Part shown: positions 37,301 to 51,500 of the stretch, one piece after another
Layout of the letters: each line of letters begins with the position of its first letter
Position numbering within the stretch: the stretch's first letter is position 1
Assembly: GCA_032622095.1 (NCBI GenBank)
Contig: CP136061.1
Coordinates: forward strand, 91,553,845 to 91,617,844
DNA length: 64,000 nt
Direction: 5' to 3'
Source: Siphonodentalium dalli
Taxonomy: Eukaryota; Mollusca; Scaphopoda; Gadilida; Siphonodentaliidae
Program-made: the position numbers and the translations under genes
The notes under the pieces: model-generated
Database searches by the model: none
What the model saw: only the letters and a program-made list of their open reading frames with translations
Told to the model about the DNA's origin: nothing

Positions 37301-40300
37301 TAATTTGTCTGAGAGATCTTAAAGCAACATATAATATTCAAGTCAAAATTAAACGGCATGGCTCATTCAAGCTTCCGAATTTTGTATACATGTACGTAAA
37401 TTGGAAGGAGATATAAGATATGTTGACACATTCACGGACCGTTGATATACCGGCTTAATATGCTCTGAAAAATACAAGCCACTGTCACAGCCAATTTTCT
37501 CACAGAAGTGACACATAACGCTACCATATCCAGCCATATCAGGTGGAAACTAACACGGAACGCTCTTTTCTATCCTATGTCGTGCAAGTAACTTTTTTTT
37601 ACCCAAAACATCGTGTTCAAATTTTGTACGATTACAATACGCCTTTCTGAGACATTAAATTATCGTAGAAAGGTTGTATCTATCGACTTATTTTAATACC
37701 TGGACAACAATGAAAGCTAATATTATTAAGTGGCTTTTGTCGTACATGTTCCGGGGGTTCAAATAGGTCACTACATGCATGCACTGTGAAATGAAACTTT
37801 TATACAGACGCTATATGCCTCAGAAAGGTGCATCGATGTCATATAACTGTATACACTACTAGTTAAACAACGCATACGTCATAGTCATTAGCATACCACT
37901 GGAGTTGAACTGGGCTTTTCTATAATTCTCTAACATTAACATTTCGGGCAAACTAAATTACAAACTTGAAATCTCACACAATGCAATGACTTGTTCACAG
38001 TATTAGCCCATAAACCGGGCCTCACACATTTTGTTTAGCAAAACACACGTGAAAAATATCAGCACGCGCAGTGACGTAAGAGCTTAGCGTAATGATGTCG
38101 ATGTCAATGCCCCAACATAATTATTTTAATTAGAATATAATTATGATATTCGATTTGTTATTTATTGTTGACTGTGATATAAACATGGATGATAAGTGTT
38201 GTAGAACAATGTTATTAACATGAGAAGATACATTTGCATGTAAATGGAACTATAATTGTTCTTGAAAATGTATTTACTTCTTCTGTGTTTGTGATGTCGT
38301 TGTTCCTTGCTAAAATGCGATTATGTGATAAAATGGATCTCATATTTGTCGCAATTCTATAAGAATTGTATTAGCCTCGTCCACTGAATTCGATTCGAGC
38401 CTCGCTAAATCTCGGCTCGATACGAATTTAGCTCACTCGGCTAATGCATTCGTATATAAGTGCGACTCATTAGAGATCCTCTATTCATATCGAACCTTCG
38501 TTTATCAACAGGCTAATTACAATTGTTGAACCCTCGTTTATCAACAGGCTAATTGCATTGTTGAACCCTCGTTTATCAACAGGCTAATTACATTGTTGAA
38601 CCTTCGTTTATCAACATACTAATTACATCGTTGAACCTTCGTTTATCAACAGGCTAATTACATTGTTGAACCCTCGTTTATCAACAGACTAATTTCATTG
38701 TTGAACCTTCGTTTATCAACAGGCTAATTACATTTTTGAACCTTCGTTTATTAACAGCCTAATTACATTGTTGAACCTTCGTTTATCAACAGGCCAATTA
38801 CATTCTTGAATCTTCGTTTATTAACAGGCTAATTACATTGTTGAATCCGGCTTTGGAGGAGCTATGTTCTGGAGTTTGGGAATGGACGACTATAATAAGC
38901 TATGTGCAACGTCAGACCAGAAATATCCAATCATAAGCGCCGTGAACGATGTTTTCGTGGCAGACGTAGGCGGGAGGTAAAACTGGATGTACTTACAACT
39001 TGTGAATTTACCCAACAAACCGGCCAAAACCGGCCAAATAAAGCTTCAACAGTGTAATATATCTTCGGTCTGTCTCAATAAAACCATACAAATATGGATA
39101 TCATTGGAACCGGTTCATTGACCACATTGTGATGGTTACAGTTATGCCCTGTGCCAATGCATTCTCTTATATATGCGAGTCGACCATAGGTCGCCTCGCA
39201 TATATCAGAGAATGCATTGGCCTAAAAAAAATCTTTTTTTAACACTTTTTACCATTTTTTCTTACATTCTTTAACAATGTTATAATTTTTAATGTGTTAA
39301 GCCAATGCATTCTCTTATATATGCGAGGCGACCTATGGTCGACTCGCATATATAAGAGAATGCATTGGCACAGGGCCGTTCTGTTGGGTAAAGGGTTAAC
39401 TATTAAATTGCTGGAGCTTCATGAAAGTCTACGAAAACCATGTGCCAGTGTGTTCGCTTATAGATGCGAGTCTCCCATATGGAACCTCGCATATATAAGA
39501 GAATATATTAGCCTAACAATACTCACATTTACCTTGTCAGCCAGTGCATTCTCTTATATTTGCGAGGCCCCCTACGGGAGACTTGCATTTATGAGAGAAT
39601 GAACTGGCAAAGTACAAAGTTTGATAAAAACGATATTTTTCCGGCTGCCTAAAATGCGAGTCGAGATAGGAGACCAAAATATTGTTTTCCTATCATACAT
39701 TGTATTTTACTAGAAACATGAATTATTTGAGAATTAGTGCAACTGGATGTTTAACCTGAGTGTGTTGTTCAAACAAGAATTTCTGAACACGTGTTACAAA
39801 ATGTCTTCCAATATGCCCCCGCCAGTTAACGCAAAATGACAATAATTTTATTATTTCCATTGTGTGTAACCTTATCTTAATCAACTAGCACATGTTCTTG
39901 TTCGGTGACAATGATTATGTGTTAATGACTAGGCGCATGTTTTGGATACATCCGGACAATAACTGCAATATATTTTCAATAACTAATTCATCTGGATCTA
40001 CATTATCCAGAGAAAAATTTTGAATTTCACATATCGTCTTAGTTGCATATATAATTTGAACAGATGAGAGTACCAAAAAAACAACGGAGTTTAATACAAC
40101 TGAGAGATTACAAATATTAGTTTTCTTTTTTGTCTCTTTTGGGGGTCAAGAACTGCTAGAATAATTTAAAAATTTGAACTAAACAAGGAAATCAGCATAT
40201 ACCCTACTGGCTTGAGCCTGTTAGAGGGATATTCAGTTGTATGTGTACCCATACCATTATGGTGCACATAGTGCTGACGGTCGGATCAAACATCCGTCGT

Positions 40301-43300
40301 TGGTCTGTACCGTCTTGTCCGTCGTACCGTATGTTCATCTGTCCGTATACACATGCTATCTGATGCGATAACACGAGCATTTTTTTGTCGGATCGTGTTC
40401 ACAATTTATATGCAGGTTCACTGTAACACAGAACTTGCCTGTATATGTTTAAATTATTAACACTTATCATCCATCCCATATCCATGTATGATCCGATGCA
40501 ATTACTCGGAACATTCTCCTCCGATAATATTGAAATTGCATTACAGGGTATCTGGTTACATACCAGCCCGTTCTCTTACATTACATGGTCTCGGGTTACA
40601 TACTCAGTCTGTTCTCTTACATTACAGGGTCTCGGGTTACATACAAGCCTGTTCTCTTGAAAATACGTTCATATTGAACGTATTTAAAAAACCCAAAAAC
40701 GCCGATATCGGCATGAATTGCATCTGAATTACGCTCTATGTGTACGTAAATGGGGCACGAATGCAGTCGTATATGAGCGTATTCATACATGTATTATAAA
40801 TACGTCCGTATCGGGTGTACTTGATGCACCCCACCCATACAAAACACGTCCATTCTGGCATTACTTAGTCTAACGTTTTTCATCGACGCGACGTACCAGA
40901 CTCACGCTCTTTATACTGTGTTTTCACTGCGGCCCGTGCCATTCAATGGAATAACCGGTACACGCTCATTATGGACTTATTTCCGAATCGGACTGATTTC
41001 GTGCCCCATTTACGTTCATATTAAGCGTAATTCAGATTCAAATAACGCCAATATGGGCGTATTTTGGTTTTTGTCACCTATTTTCCTGAGGATATATTGT
41101 ACATACTCCTTACCCGTATAGCGTTTGGTATATTTCGACTAATCTGATTAGAAAAATATAAACCCTTCCCGCCCATTACATAGACGCATTTTATCCAATA
41201 GAGTATTTCACCTACGTTTTATATGATCTTCCTCATAATTCATATCTAGGTTTATCTTAGCACAATATTCACCTGTATGCATTTTGGCATCGATTACTTA
41301 TTGATTAATTAACCATTTTACTTTTGACTCAGGTTTATTAATGAACACTCTATAAAACACACATTAAATAGTGTTATACCATTAAAGGTGATGTCCTTTT
41401 TTTCCAAATATTAAGATTTGATTCCCTCAGTTGCATGTGATATAATGTTGTCAATAAATTTATTATCATATGACCATCCAATATACACAGTGTTTAGAGT
41501 ACATATACTATAACTTCAAAGCCACTTTGTTAGATTTTAATTATATAAAAAAAATATAATTCATCAATGTTGAGGAGAGGCAAAATAAATAAAAATCGAA
41601 CTTACAGTAATTGCATTGTGATTATCTACATAAACGCGAGCTATCTAAATCAATACCTGATCTAATTGTAAGTACTGGTATCGCAAGAATAAATGTATTT
41701 TAAGGCAATATGTTAGTAGCACCGCTACTTGTGGGACTACAAATATGTTACTTCTCGTGTTGTTAGTTTGGTAAATGTGCATATTATATGCACGTTGTCA
41801 ATCATATTCTGGCACCACCGGGTTTTCTATGACAAAATACCTGCAAATAATAGCATGCAAACTTGACAGCCACATTCTGACTGTGTGTGAACGTACCATG
41901 ATATGTGACATGCAGGCCTTACTTATGCTGCAGCGATTTAAATTTTGATAAACTTGAAAACTATATTTCTATAACAGCTCACTGTCAATGTGGGTTTTAT
42001 ATTGAAGACGCCTCAGATTTTGTCTTCCAGTGCCCGTTATTTGAAGAGAGTCGCTTAATATTCATCCAACGCCTTTGGCTAAATGGAATTTTCGTTGATA
42101 GGATTGAAGATATCCTCTTTGGTCAAAGCAACCTATCCAATACTTTAAATGATTAATTGTTTCGCAATACGCCAACTTTCATTGCATCATCGGGTAGATT
42201 TCATTGACGGAAAACCTTCAAAATCGAAATAAGCCTATATCTTCATACATTCCCCATATTGCCATCAAAATACTCGGCTCAGCTCGCCATAGGACCTACA
42301 TCCCATCCTTGATATCTGTCTACTCACTTTATACCCCACCCTCATTCTCGACCCTCCTCGTTTTAGGTACTACATTCCAATTATAAGCTAATATTGAGTC
42401 CTACATAATTCCATATACAACTACTAATTTGCGTTTCAATATTGTTAAGGGAGAGGAGCAATATTCTAAGTTGAATGACTTGTGCTCCCATCCCTTTTGA
42501 TTAACTCATATCTTATTTCAGATTCTAATTTGTTAAATGTATTATGTAATGAGGGTCAAATAAAATATGTTCAAACAAACAAACACAAATACTTATAGCT
42601 CTGCTGGATATTTGTTGCGCATCTTTATTCCAAAAGTGTTGACATGTTAGTGTTGTATCTATATTTACACACTAAGTGTTGTCATCACTAAATCCAGCAT
42701 TCTGATTGGTCGACGCCCACGTGGCTAGTTGCAGTTATTTCTCGGTGAATGCGCAACGCCTCATAACACCAAGCTAATAACACCATCGATACGTCATTAG
42801 GTTTGGAAAGACGAACGCGTAATGCTTTGGGCGCATTTTGACTCGAGCAGGATTGACTTAATACATCATCGGGTTTCAACATGAAGAGAAATTGTTCCTA
42901 TTAACTTTTGCCAAGCGTGCTATTGGGTATTTTGAGCTGATCTTGTCAAGATACACTTTTCGATTTAAATATATTTACAAAAGTGGCTTTTTCGCTAAAT
43001 GTATAAATATAAGGATTAACTGTCATGTGGACTATTTTTATGGAGATGTAACGGTGAGGTAAGTGGACATAACTTGTATGTAAAACCCTTCGGGTTTTAC
43101 ACAAGTTATGTCCACTTACCTCACCGTTACATCTCCATAAAAACAGTCCACATGACAGTTAATCCTTATATTTGAATCATTCAAGTTACATACAGTCCCA
43201 ACGTTACGATGAATTCCTTCGTTAAAATAATAACGATTTGAAACAATTATTTTCAGCATCACAAACGGGAAATCCTTTTTTATCAAATCTATTATTTTGA

Positions 43301-46300
43301 CGAGTTTGATAACACTGTATCAGAACATACACCTAGTTTAACAACCATTGCGTGAAGTGTTCAGATAGTTTCATGTTAAAGCCATGACGGATTGCTTTCA
43401 AAGATACACCAAAACAATGTTCACCTTTGAATTGCTCCCGGTAACGAAATAGGTAGGTTAATACCTGGACTACTTTGCGACGAGTAGTATATGTAACAGA
43501 CAGAGGCATTGAAGTGATAAACACTTATAATTTCAAACACAATGTAAAGACCGTACAAATGGCGCCATTAAATGTTTTATTCATCAAAACGGAACGTGAA
43601 AGTGTGTGAAGTGTTTAAATAGTTTCTTGTTAAGATAACGCAATGTAAGTTTTCTTTGTATGAGCGCAGACCACCATGTGACTGTAATATGTAGTCTCAC
43701 ATGAGGTGCGTCCAAAAGATATTATCCAGACGAATCAGACACGGAAAATTATGACTCACTATCAGACTCAGAAATCGCCAAAATATTATTTGGCGATATT
43801 GAGAACATATTGTCGGAATTCCAGAAGGTACTGTGTGAGTGCGACCTCACAAACTTTCTCGCAAATAAAAATAAATGAGCACATTTTAGAATAATTGCGA
43901 CTTCTACTTTCAACATTGACTTTCTCAGTAAGACATGCACGTACATGTTGATCAGATTATCGGATATGATCCGCGTAGCTCTTTTGGTAAGGTGCCTGGT
44001 GAATTAGCCTGAGATAAGCTGTTCGGTGGTATATAGTGAATGTAAAAATAACCCTATTTGTGTATCTTGGCAAGTATGCCTGTTATTTTCCGATGGGTCT
44101 CTGCTTTTTCCATGCAGTGGAGCGATTTTCCGGTAAAATTTAAATTGTTTGGTCTTTCCTCCATCATTGAAACTGACAACGTCGTATACATGCTGATGAT
44201 TAACCCCAATAAACTGACCAACAAAACACACATATACTGAAACATTTTTGGCAAAAAGGTAAAGTGTTATACGGGTTTTCGACAGCTGAACCCTTCCATG
44301 ACTGGAGGTTCCTGAAATTTTGCGAAAACCCTGTGCCAATGCATTCTCTTATATATCTCCTATACAGCCCTCATAATACATTCTCTTATATATATGAGTA
44401 TCCCATATGGTGCCTCGCATATATAAGAGAATGTTTTGGCCTAACAATATTGACCTTGACCTTGTAAGCCAGTGCGTTATCTTATATATGCGAGGCTCCC
44501 TATCAGAGACTCGCATATCTAAGACATTTCACTGGCATATGTTATGTAATGCTGCACCAGCGCAGCTCTCGTCACGAAATGGTAAGTATGGAGAACATTA
44601 TTTTACAGCACAGAAACGCCGACGGAAACGACACAGGAAACGACGACAGAAACGACGACGAAATCGACGACAACAACAACAACAACAAAATCGACAACAA
44701 GCAAAGCAACGACTACTACAACAACAACAACAATATCGACAACAACAAAATCAACGAGCATAACAACAACTTCTCCTGGCTCAGGTATGTTGTAACCATG
44801 CCGTTACTCAGTTTAAAGAGATGTGTAACACTCCGTTTTTGGGAACTTTTATAGGAATAGAGAATACTCTCGCTCAAAGTAGTTCTTGCCCCCCCCCCCG
44901 AAGCATGCATTTCGGAGGATATTATAAACAGCATGTTTGTCCGTATATATCCATCGTATATCCGTGTTGTCCGGATCATAACTACCACAATATTATATCC
45001 GAATTCATGGGATTTGGTATGCAGTTATTATTTAAAGGTGTTAAATCCGATCAGACGTCCCCACATTATCAAGTTACAACATTTCATCAAAATACGCTTT
45101 AGTTATCAGAATCGACTAATTACAACAAAATAATGCTAACCACTGTCAAATATGGTTTAACATTTCTTAAAACGTGTTATTTATCAAAATGTTGTTCAAC
45201 GAAATTTGACCGTATTATTAAGAACTCTGGTCGTATTACCGCTTGATTTTAGAGTTATCCATCTTCATCCACAATTTGGTCGGTTTGACCAATATTTTCC
45301 AGACGGAAAAAGCACATATCTCGACAAATAGCAGATTTAAAAAATCGATACGTCATGTGTATGTTTCCGTTCATATTCTGGCACCATGTGGTTTTCTATG
45401 ACGAAATGCCCACACAAACATACCGTGCAAACGTACCCTATCTTGCCAGATGCGCGATATTATGATTTGCATAAGAACACAGTTTATGCCGGTTTTACAG
45501 AATGTGGCTGCATGTATATTAACAGCAATTCCCGCAAAACTGGCGTCGTGATATGACCTAACGGATAAAATTACGTTACCCCCCCCCCCCCCCCCCAATA
45601 CAGTAAACCATACCAATCAAAATACATATCTATGTTTAGTCCGTTTCAATTTGATGCGCACCATGATGATGTCCCAGACTAATAATTTATACGCGTAGAC
45701 GAGGCGAAGCCCCTGTTAGTCTTGAAATTGAGATATAACAGCCCGTTTACATTTTCAGCAGGTTCTCGTTCGCGTTTTGATTTGGATGTAGGTCAGTAAT
45801 TCACTTTTCCAAGCATCAAATACCATTTTTAAATATTCGAACTTAAAGGATATGTTTTCATGGCGGGCTGCTTTGGCAGGTATACGTGCAATACTGATTA
45901 TTATATTACCCGGGTTACACTTTTGTTAGCTCACCAGCTGCATGTGTAGTTGTAATATAGTCGATCATCATTGGCCGTCATGGATGTCACATTTGACGGT
46001 CACCATGCAGGTAATTAACTAACTGTGTTTTAGATTTGTTCAGATGGGGCCGTCAGATAAAATACGGTCGAGCTGGACGGACCAAACGAAGTTTCACACA
46101 GAATAATGCAGTGAAATTCATAAAACACATTCTCTGAAATTGCTCAAAAGAAACGTTTTCAAACATATTATTCACTGAGAACCCCAGGCCACTGAATTTA
46201 ATAAGATTTCTCGGCTTTCGGAATACCGGGATCCCGATAAATTTGCACACACAAAACTCGTTCGGCTCGACAACATGGGGTGGTTTAGTTTTGTTAACAC

Positions 46301-48435
46301 AGATACATGAGTCAGATAAGTCCCTGTGCGTTGTAACAGGCGAGCATGGGGCCTCTGTGGCTCAGTCGATAAGGGGCTCTGATCCAGACTGCCTCGCTCT
46401 CCAGTGCTGGTAGTATAGGTCCAATTCCTGGTGGAGTCATCGCTGACTTTGTATCCATATTGCTATCTGGGGGAGTTGCCAGGTACTCGCCTATGGTCGG
46501 TGGGTTCACCTGTCACAACGGGTCATTATTCCAGCAAATGGAATCTATATTTACCTTCGTGCACGGACATTCCCTTCACCAATATAAATAAACTTCGCGA
46601 TATAGCCCTGGATGCTGAAAGCGACCATAAACCCCTATAAATAAATAAATAAATAAGCCACAAGTGGGCGAATATCGGTTACACTGGTGTAAATATTTTG
46701 CGTATACTGTTGGCAATATCAATTTTGGGTCCACAATTTTCTTTAAATATGAAAAATTGCATTTGAGGAAATTTTGTATGCAAAAAAATCATGTCCGTCT
46801 AGGAGGGAATTCTCCTATAAATCATGTGTTTTCGGAACTAGTGTCAGAACCGCATAAAAAATACTGTCATATTTTAAACCACACCAACAAATTCAAACTT
46901 CACTGCAAAGGGTTAATTCCTGTGCCAATGGCTATATACCAGGAAATCATAGGGAAGTGGTGTGATCATTTTTGTTATGCAAAAAGCACACAAGGCTAAT
47001 GACCAATCAGGGCCCAGTGTCTATTATTTTATTCTCTCCTCTCCTATCGGGATGTGAACCAGCGTCACCATCGTTGGATGGTTTGATGTTATAATCCTCC
47101 ATTCAATTTACAAACTGAGCCACATGTGGATACATCAACTGTTTAGACACTAATCAAGATTTTGCGCAATGACAACAGTCACCGACTGGCTTGTTTTCTC
47201 TGCCAATGGGGCGCTTATTCTATGCATATCAACCTCATATAGATCTCGCACATTATCTAACCGAATGTCTTCGCTACATAACATTTAACCGAATGTCTTC
47301 TTTTGAGTTAAACTGCGTTCAGCCGGTGAACTGCTTGACATGATATTGGACTGCTGCTTGCGAATGGTGGTCGGTCAAACGGTGTCGCTTGCCCACAGTT
47401 GGATATAATCCCTCCATTGCACGTCATTTCCATAACCTGAAACCTAATATATGCGCAATAAATGAGTCAGAAACTTGGTTTAGTCGAATCTGCTGATCAG
47501 CAATTTACAAATGTAGTACATGTACGTACACTTCTGATCAGCAGCTTATTCGGCATTTTATAAGGTTATTATACAATGTTGTGTACAGTATGTGTTTTTC
47601 TTGTACGAGTCAAGGTTGTTCTGGAAAGTCATATTGGACGAGACACCCAGTGTCGAGTCCAATATGACTTTTCATCTCAACCTGAACGAGTACAAGAAAA
47701 ACTCATACTGTACACAACATTGTATAATGACATGTTTATTATCCATCTGTATGTTTATCCAAATTTTGGGAATACAACTTTAGTGGTTAATTTTGGTATT
47801 TGTCGGCACTTAATTCTCTATAAAATGCTGTATTTGATCATCAGAAAGCATGATTTGGTACAATATACACGGAAGTGAAAACAAACTCAATGCGGAAGTG
47901 AACCGTCCGCTAAATCCACTAGTGTTGCGCGCGCATCACAATTTCACCGATTCATTTCGCAATAGTTAATTCGTGACGTCACAGAGTCCCGATACAAAAA
48001 AGTCATAATGCACACTTGGGAGTCCAATGTGACTTTGTTCGGGATCGTCACGTGGCGGCTTTTGCACAGTCGGAAATAGTGTTAGTTAAGGGATGGATAC
48101 TAAGGATATATACTGCATTAGTTCACCAATTAGTATGTCACGACGCTTCTTTGCAGATTTCTCTTGTGTCAACAAGAACAACGGTTACTATGTAAACCCA
48201 GCGGATACAGATTGTCGGAAGTACAATGTCTGTTTTAGTCATATACGCTATAAGTTTACATGTCAAGCGACACTTTGTTTCGACCTGGACGCAAAAGTGT
48301 GTGACTGGCCAAAGCCAAAGACAACAACCGGAGGAGGAGGCACACTGGAAACTACCTCTACAACAGCAACAAGCGAAGCAGCAACAACAGCAACAACAAC
48401 AACAACAACAACTAATACTACTACTACGACGACAA

Positions 48436-48469
<34 letters not shown>

Positions 48470-48537
48470 CACTACTACTACTACTACCACTACTACTACT
48501 ACTACCACTACTAATACTATCACTACTACTACTACTC

Positions 48538-48568
<31 letters not shown>

Positions 48569-51500
48569 CACTTCTACTACAACAACAACAACTACTACTA
48601 CTACTACTACTACTACAACAACAACAACAACAACTACTACTACTACTACTACAACAACAACAACAACAACTACTACTACTACTACTACTACTACGTCTAC
48701 TACTACTATGACCACTACTACGTCTACTACGTCTAGTAGTACCACAACACCACCAACCATTCCAGGTAAATATAGAACATCACAATGAGCTGCTAGGATT
48801 ACTAATATGTGTAGTGATGGGCGTATTATTTGTACATCAGGCCGTCGTAAGCCGTTATGGTTACTAATATGTGTAGTGATGTGCGTATTATTTGTACATC
48901 AGGCCGTCGTAAGCCGTTATGGTTACTAATATTTGTAGTGATGTGCGTATTATTTGTACATCAGGCCGTCGTAAGCCGTTATGGTTACTAGTATGTGTAG
49001 TGATGTGCGTATTATTTATACATCAGGCCGTCGTAAGCTGTTATGGTTACTAATATGTGTAGTGATGTGCGTATTATTTGTACATTAGGCCGTCGTAAGC
49101 TGTTATGGTTACTAATATGTGTAGTGATGTGCGTATTATTTGTACATCAGGCCGCCGTAAGCTGTTATGGTTACTAATATGTGTAGTGATGTGCGTATTA
49201 TTTATACATCAGGCCGTCGTAAGCTGTTATGGTTACTAATATGTGTAGTGATGTGCGTATTATTTGTACATCAGGCCGTCGTAAGCCGTTATGGTTACTA
49301 TTATGTGTAGTGATGTGCGTATTATTTATACATCAGGCCGTCGTAAGCTGTTATGGTTACTAATATGTGTAGTGATGTGCGTATTATTTGTACATTAGGC
49401 CGTCGTAAGCTGTAATGGTTACTAATATTTGTAGTGATGTGCGTATTATTTGTACATTAGGCCGTCGTAAGCTGTTATGGTTACTAATATTTGTAGTGAT
49501 GTGCGTATTATTTGTACATCAGGCCGTCGTAAGCTGTTATGGTTACTAATATTTGTAGTGACGTGCGTATTATGTGTACATCAGGCCGTCGTAAGCCGTT
49601 ATGGTTACTAATATTTGTAGTGATGTGCGTATTATTTGTACATCAGGCCGTCGTAAGCTGTTATGTTTACTAATATTTGTAGTGATGTGCGTATTATGTG
49701 TACATCAGGCCGTCGTAAGCCGTTATGGTTACTAATATTTGTAGTGATGTGCGTATTATTTGTACATCAGGCCGTCGTAAGCCGTTATGGTTACTATTAT
49801 GTGTAGTGATGTGCGTATTATTTATACATCAGGCCGTCGTAAGCTGTTATGGTTACTAATATGTGTAGTGATGTGCGTATTATTTGTACATTAGGCCGTC
49901 GTGAGCCGTTATGGTTACTAATATGTGTAGTGATGTGCGTATTATTTGTACATCAGGCCGTCGTAAGCTGTTATGGTTACTAATATGTGTAGTGATGTGC
50001 GTATTATTTGTACATCAGGCCGCCGTAAGCCGTTATGGTTACTAATATGTGTAGTGATGTGCATATTATTTGTACATTAGGCCGTCGTAAGCTACTATGA
50101 TTACCAATATGTCTGGTGCTTATATTCAATATACTTAATATTCGGGTTTCTCGGTTGCTTGTTTGCGTCTTTTAGATTTGCCAGCATAATCCATCATCTG
50201 TGGTTTTCCTTGAACTACTAATCATACTGTCTATACATCGTGATATTACCAACATTAGGCTTGACGATATATATATATTGACGATATATATCGGTGTAAT
50301 GGTGCTTCACTTCTTTCTATACATGTGAACGATATCGATAACACTTTAGGCGCCTAGAACAAGAAAAAGCACGAGTCACAAACAATATACACGCCTATTT
50401 CCAAAGGAATTGTACACTGAACGAATTGGATCACCTTGCACATTGTAAGCGTAGTTAGAGGATACAACAGTATTAGATATATCAGTACTTAGAGTTAGTT
50501 TAATATGTTCATTTAATACAGCCATTATAAATGTCATTATATTATAAATGTATACGTGTACACGTGCTAATAATCAGTTATAATCAAGCTCATTAATTGT
50601 TGTTTATATAGTTCATTGCCTTTATGCATTTAATATGCTACAGTAATGCTCTAATTAATCGACCTCGAGAGCTTTCCGATGAATGGCAACAAGCCATATT
50701 TCCGACTAAATCCTGAAAAGTTACCCATAATTCTGCTGTGGTTAAGAGGTCGATTAATTAGAGCATTACTGTACGTGGATGTCGGGGTGGCTGTAGCCTG
50801 CTATGTATATTGTGCCACTCATGAGGTGCTGACATAGTTATAAATAGAAAATTCTTCACGTAAGTACAAATCGACATTTGTGTCGTCTAGGAAAACCAGA
50901 CAGCCATGATAGGTTACATCGGGTAACTTGGTCATTGGGCATGCCGTGAAAAAGTTTAGCATTGTAATAACGAACCAAAGCCGGACGCTTTGGGTCGTAT
51001 ATATAGACTACCAGCAGGGTTACCCGGCGTTGCCCAGGTTAATGTATGCTGTGGATATGTGTTGGGAATAGAGAATGCTCTTGCTTAAAGTGTTATACAT
51101 TTTCTCATAAATTGTATATTCAAATAGCATCACACAACATGATTATTACAGTCATGGAATATAAGTAGTGGCTCACCATTATGTTTATTGCGATTAATCC
51201 GTTCCACCAATAATGAAGTATTTATTTATTTACAACTGCGTATACATTAGACGTTATAATATGATACATGAACATCATAAACACATTAGTTCGATAAAAG
51301 GTGATAATTGGGTTTTACATATTGAGATGTATCAATCAATATAGTGGGTTGGACTAAGACATGGCTATCATATCTCCATGAAGATACCGATGTTTCAAAG
51401 AAATTTCCAGGTGCTCCTCTGTTCATGGTGCTATATATTGGCTAAATATTCTTAGTTTAAACGAAATGTTGCCGCGCATATATATCAGCTACATGTGCCA

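Noticed and set aside
43973-44035. tRNA-like stretch with GTAGCTCTTTTGGTAAGG
   Set aside because: Box A resemblance only; no box B at the right distance and no cloverleaf pairing.
44407-44854. Gln/Arg-rich and Asn/Asp-rich frames
   Set aside because: Shadow frames of the Thr-rich linker exon; only the third frame fits the phases of exons G and I.
46664-46999. 111-codon frame after the SINE
   Set aside because: No family resemblance, no splice context; treated as chance.
47035-47130. Functional tRNA gene
   Set aside because: Has box A and box B words, but acceptor and anticodon arms do not pair; listed as a SINE head instead.
48226-48760. Poly-Leu/Gln frame (+) and poly-Val frame (-)
   Set aside because: Shadow frames of the ACN triplet tract that encodes Thr in the supported chitinase frame.
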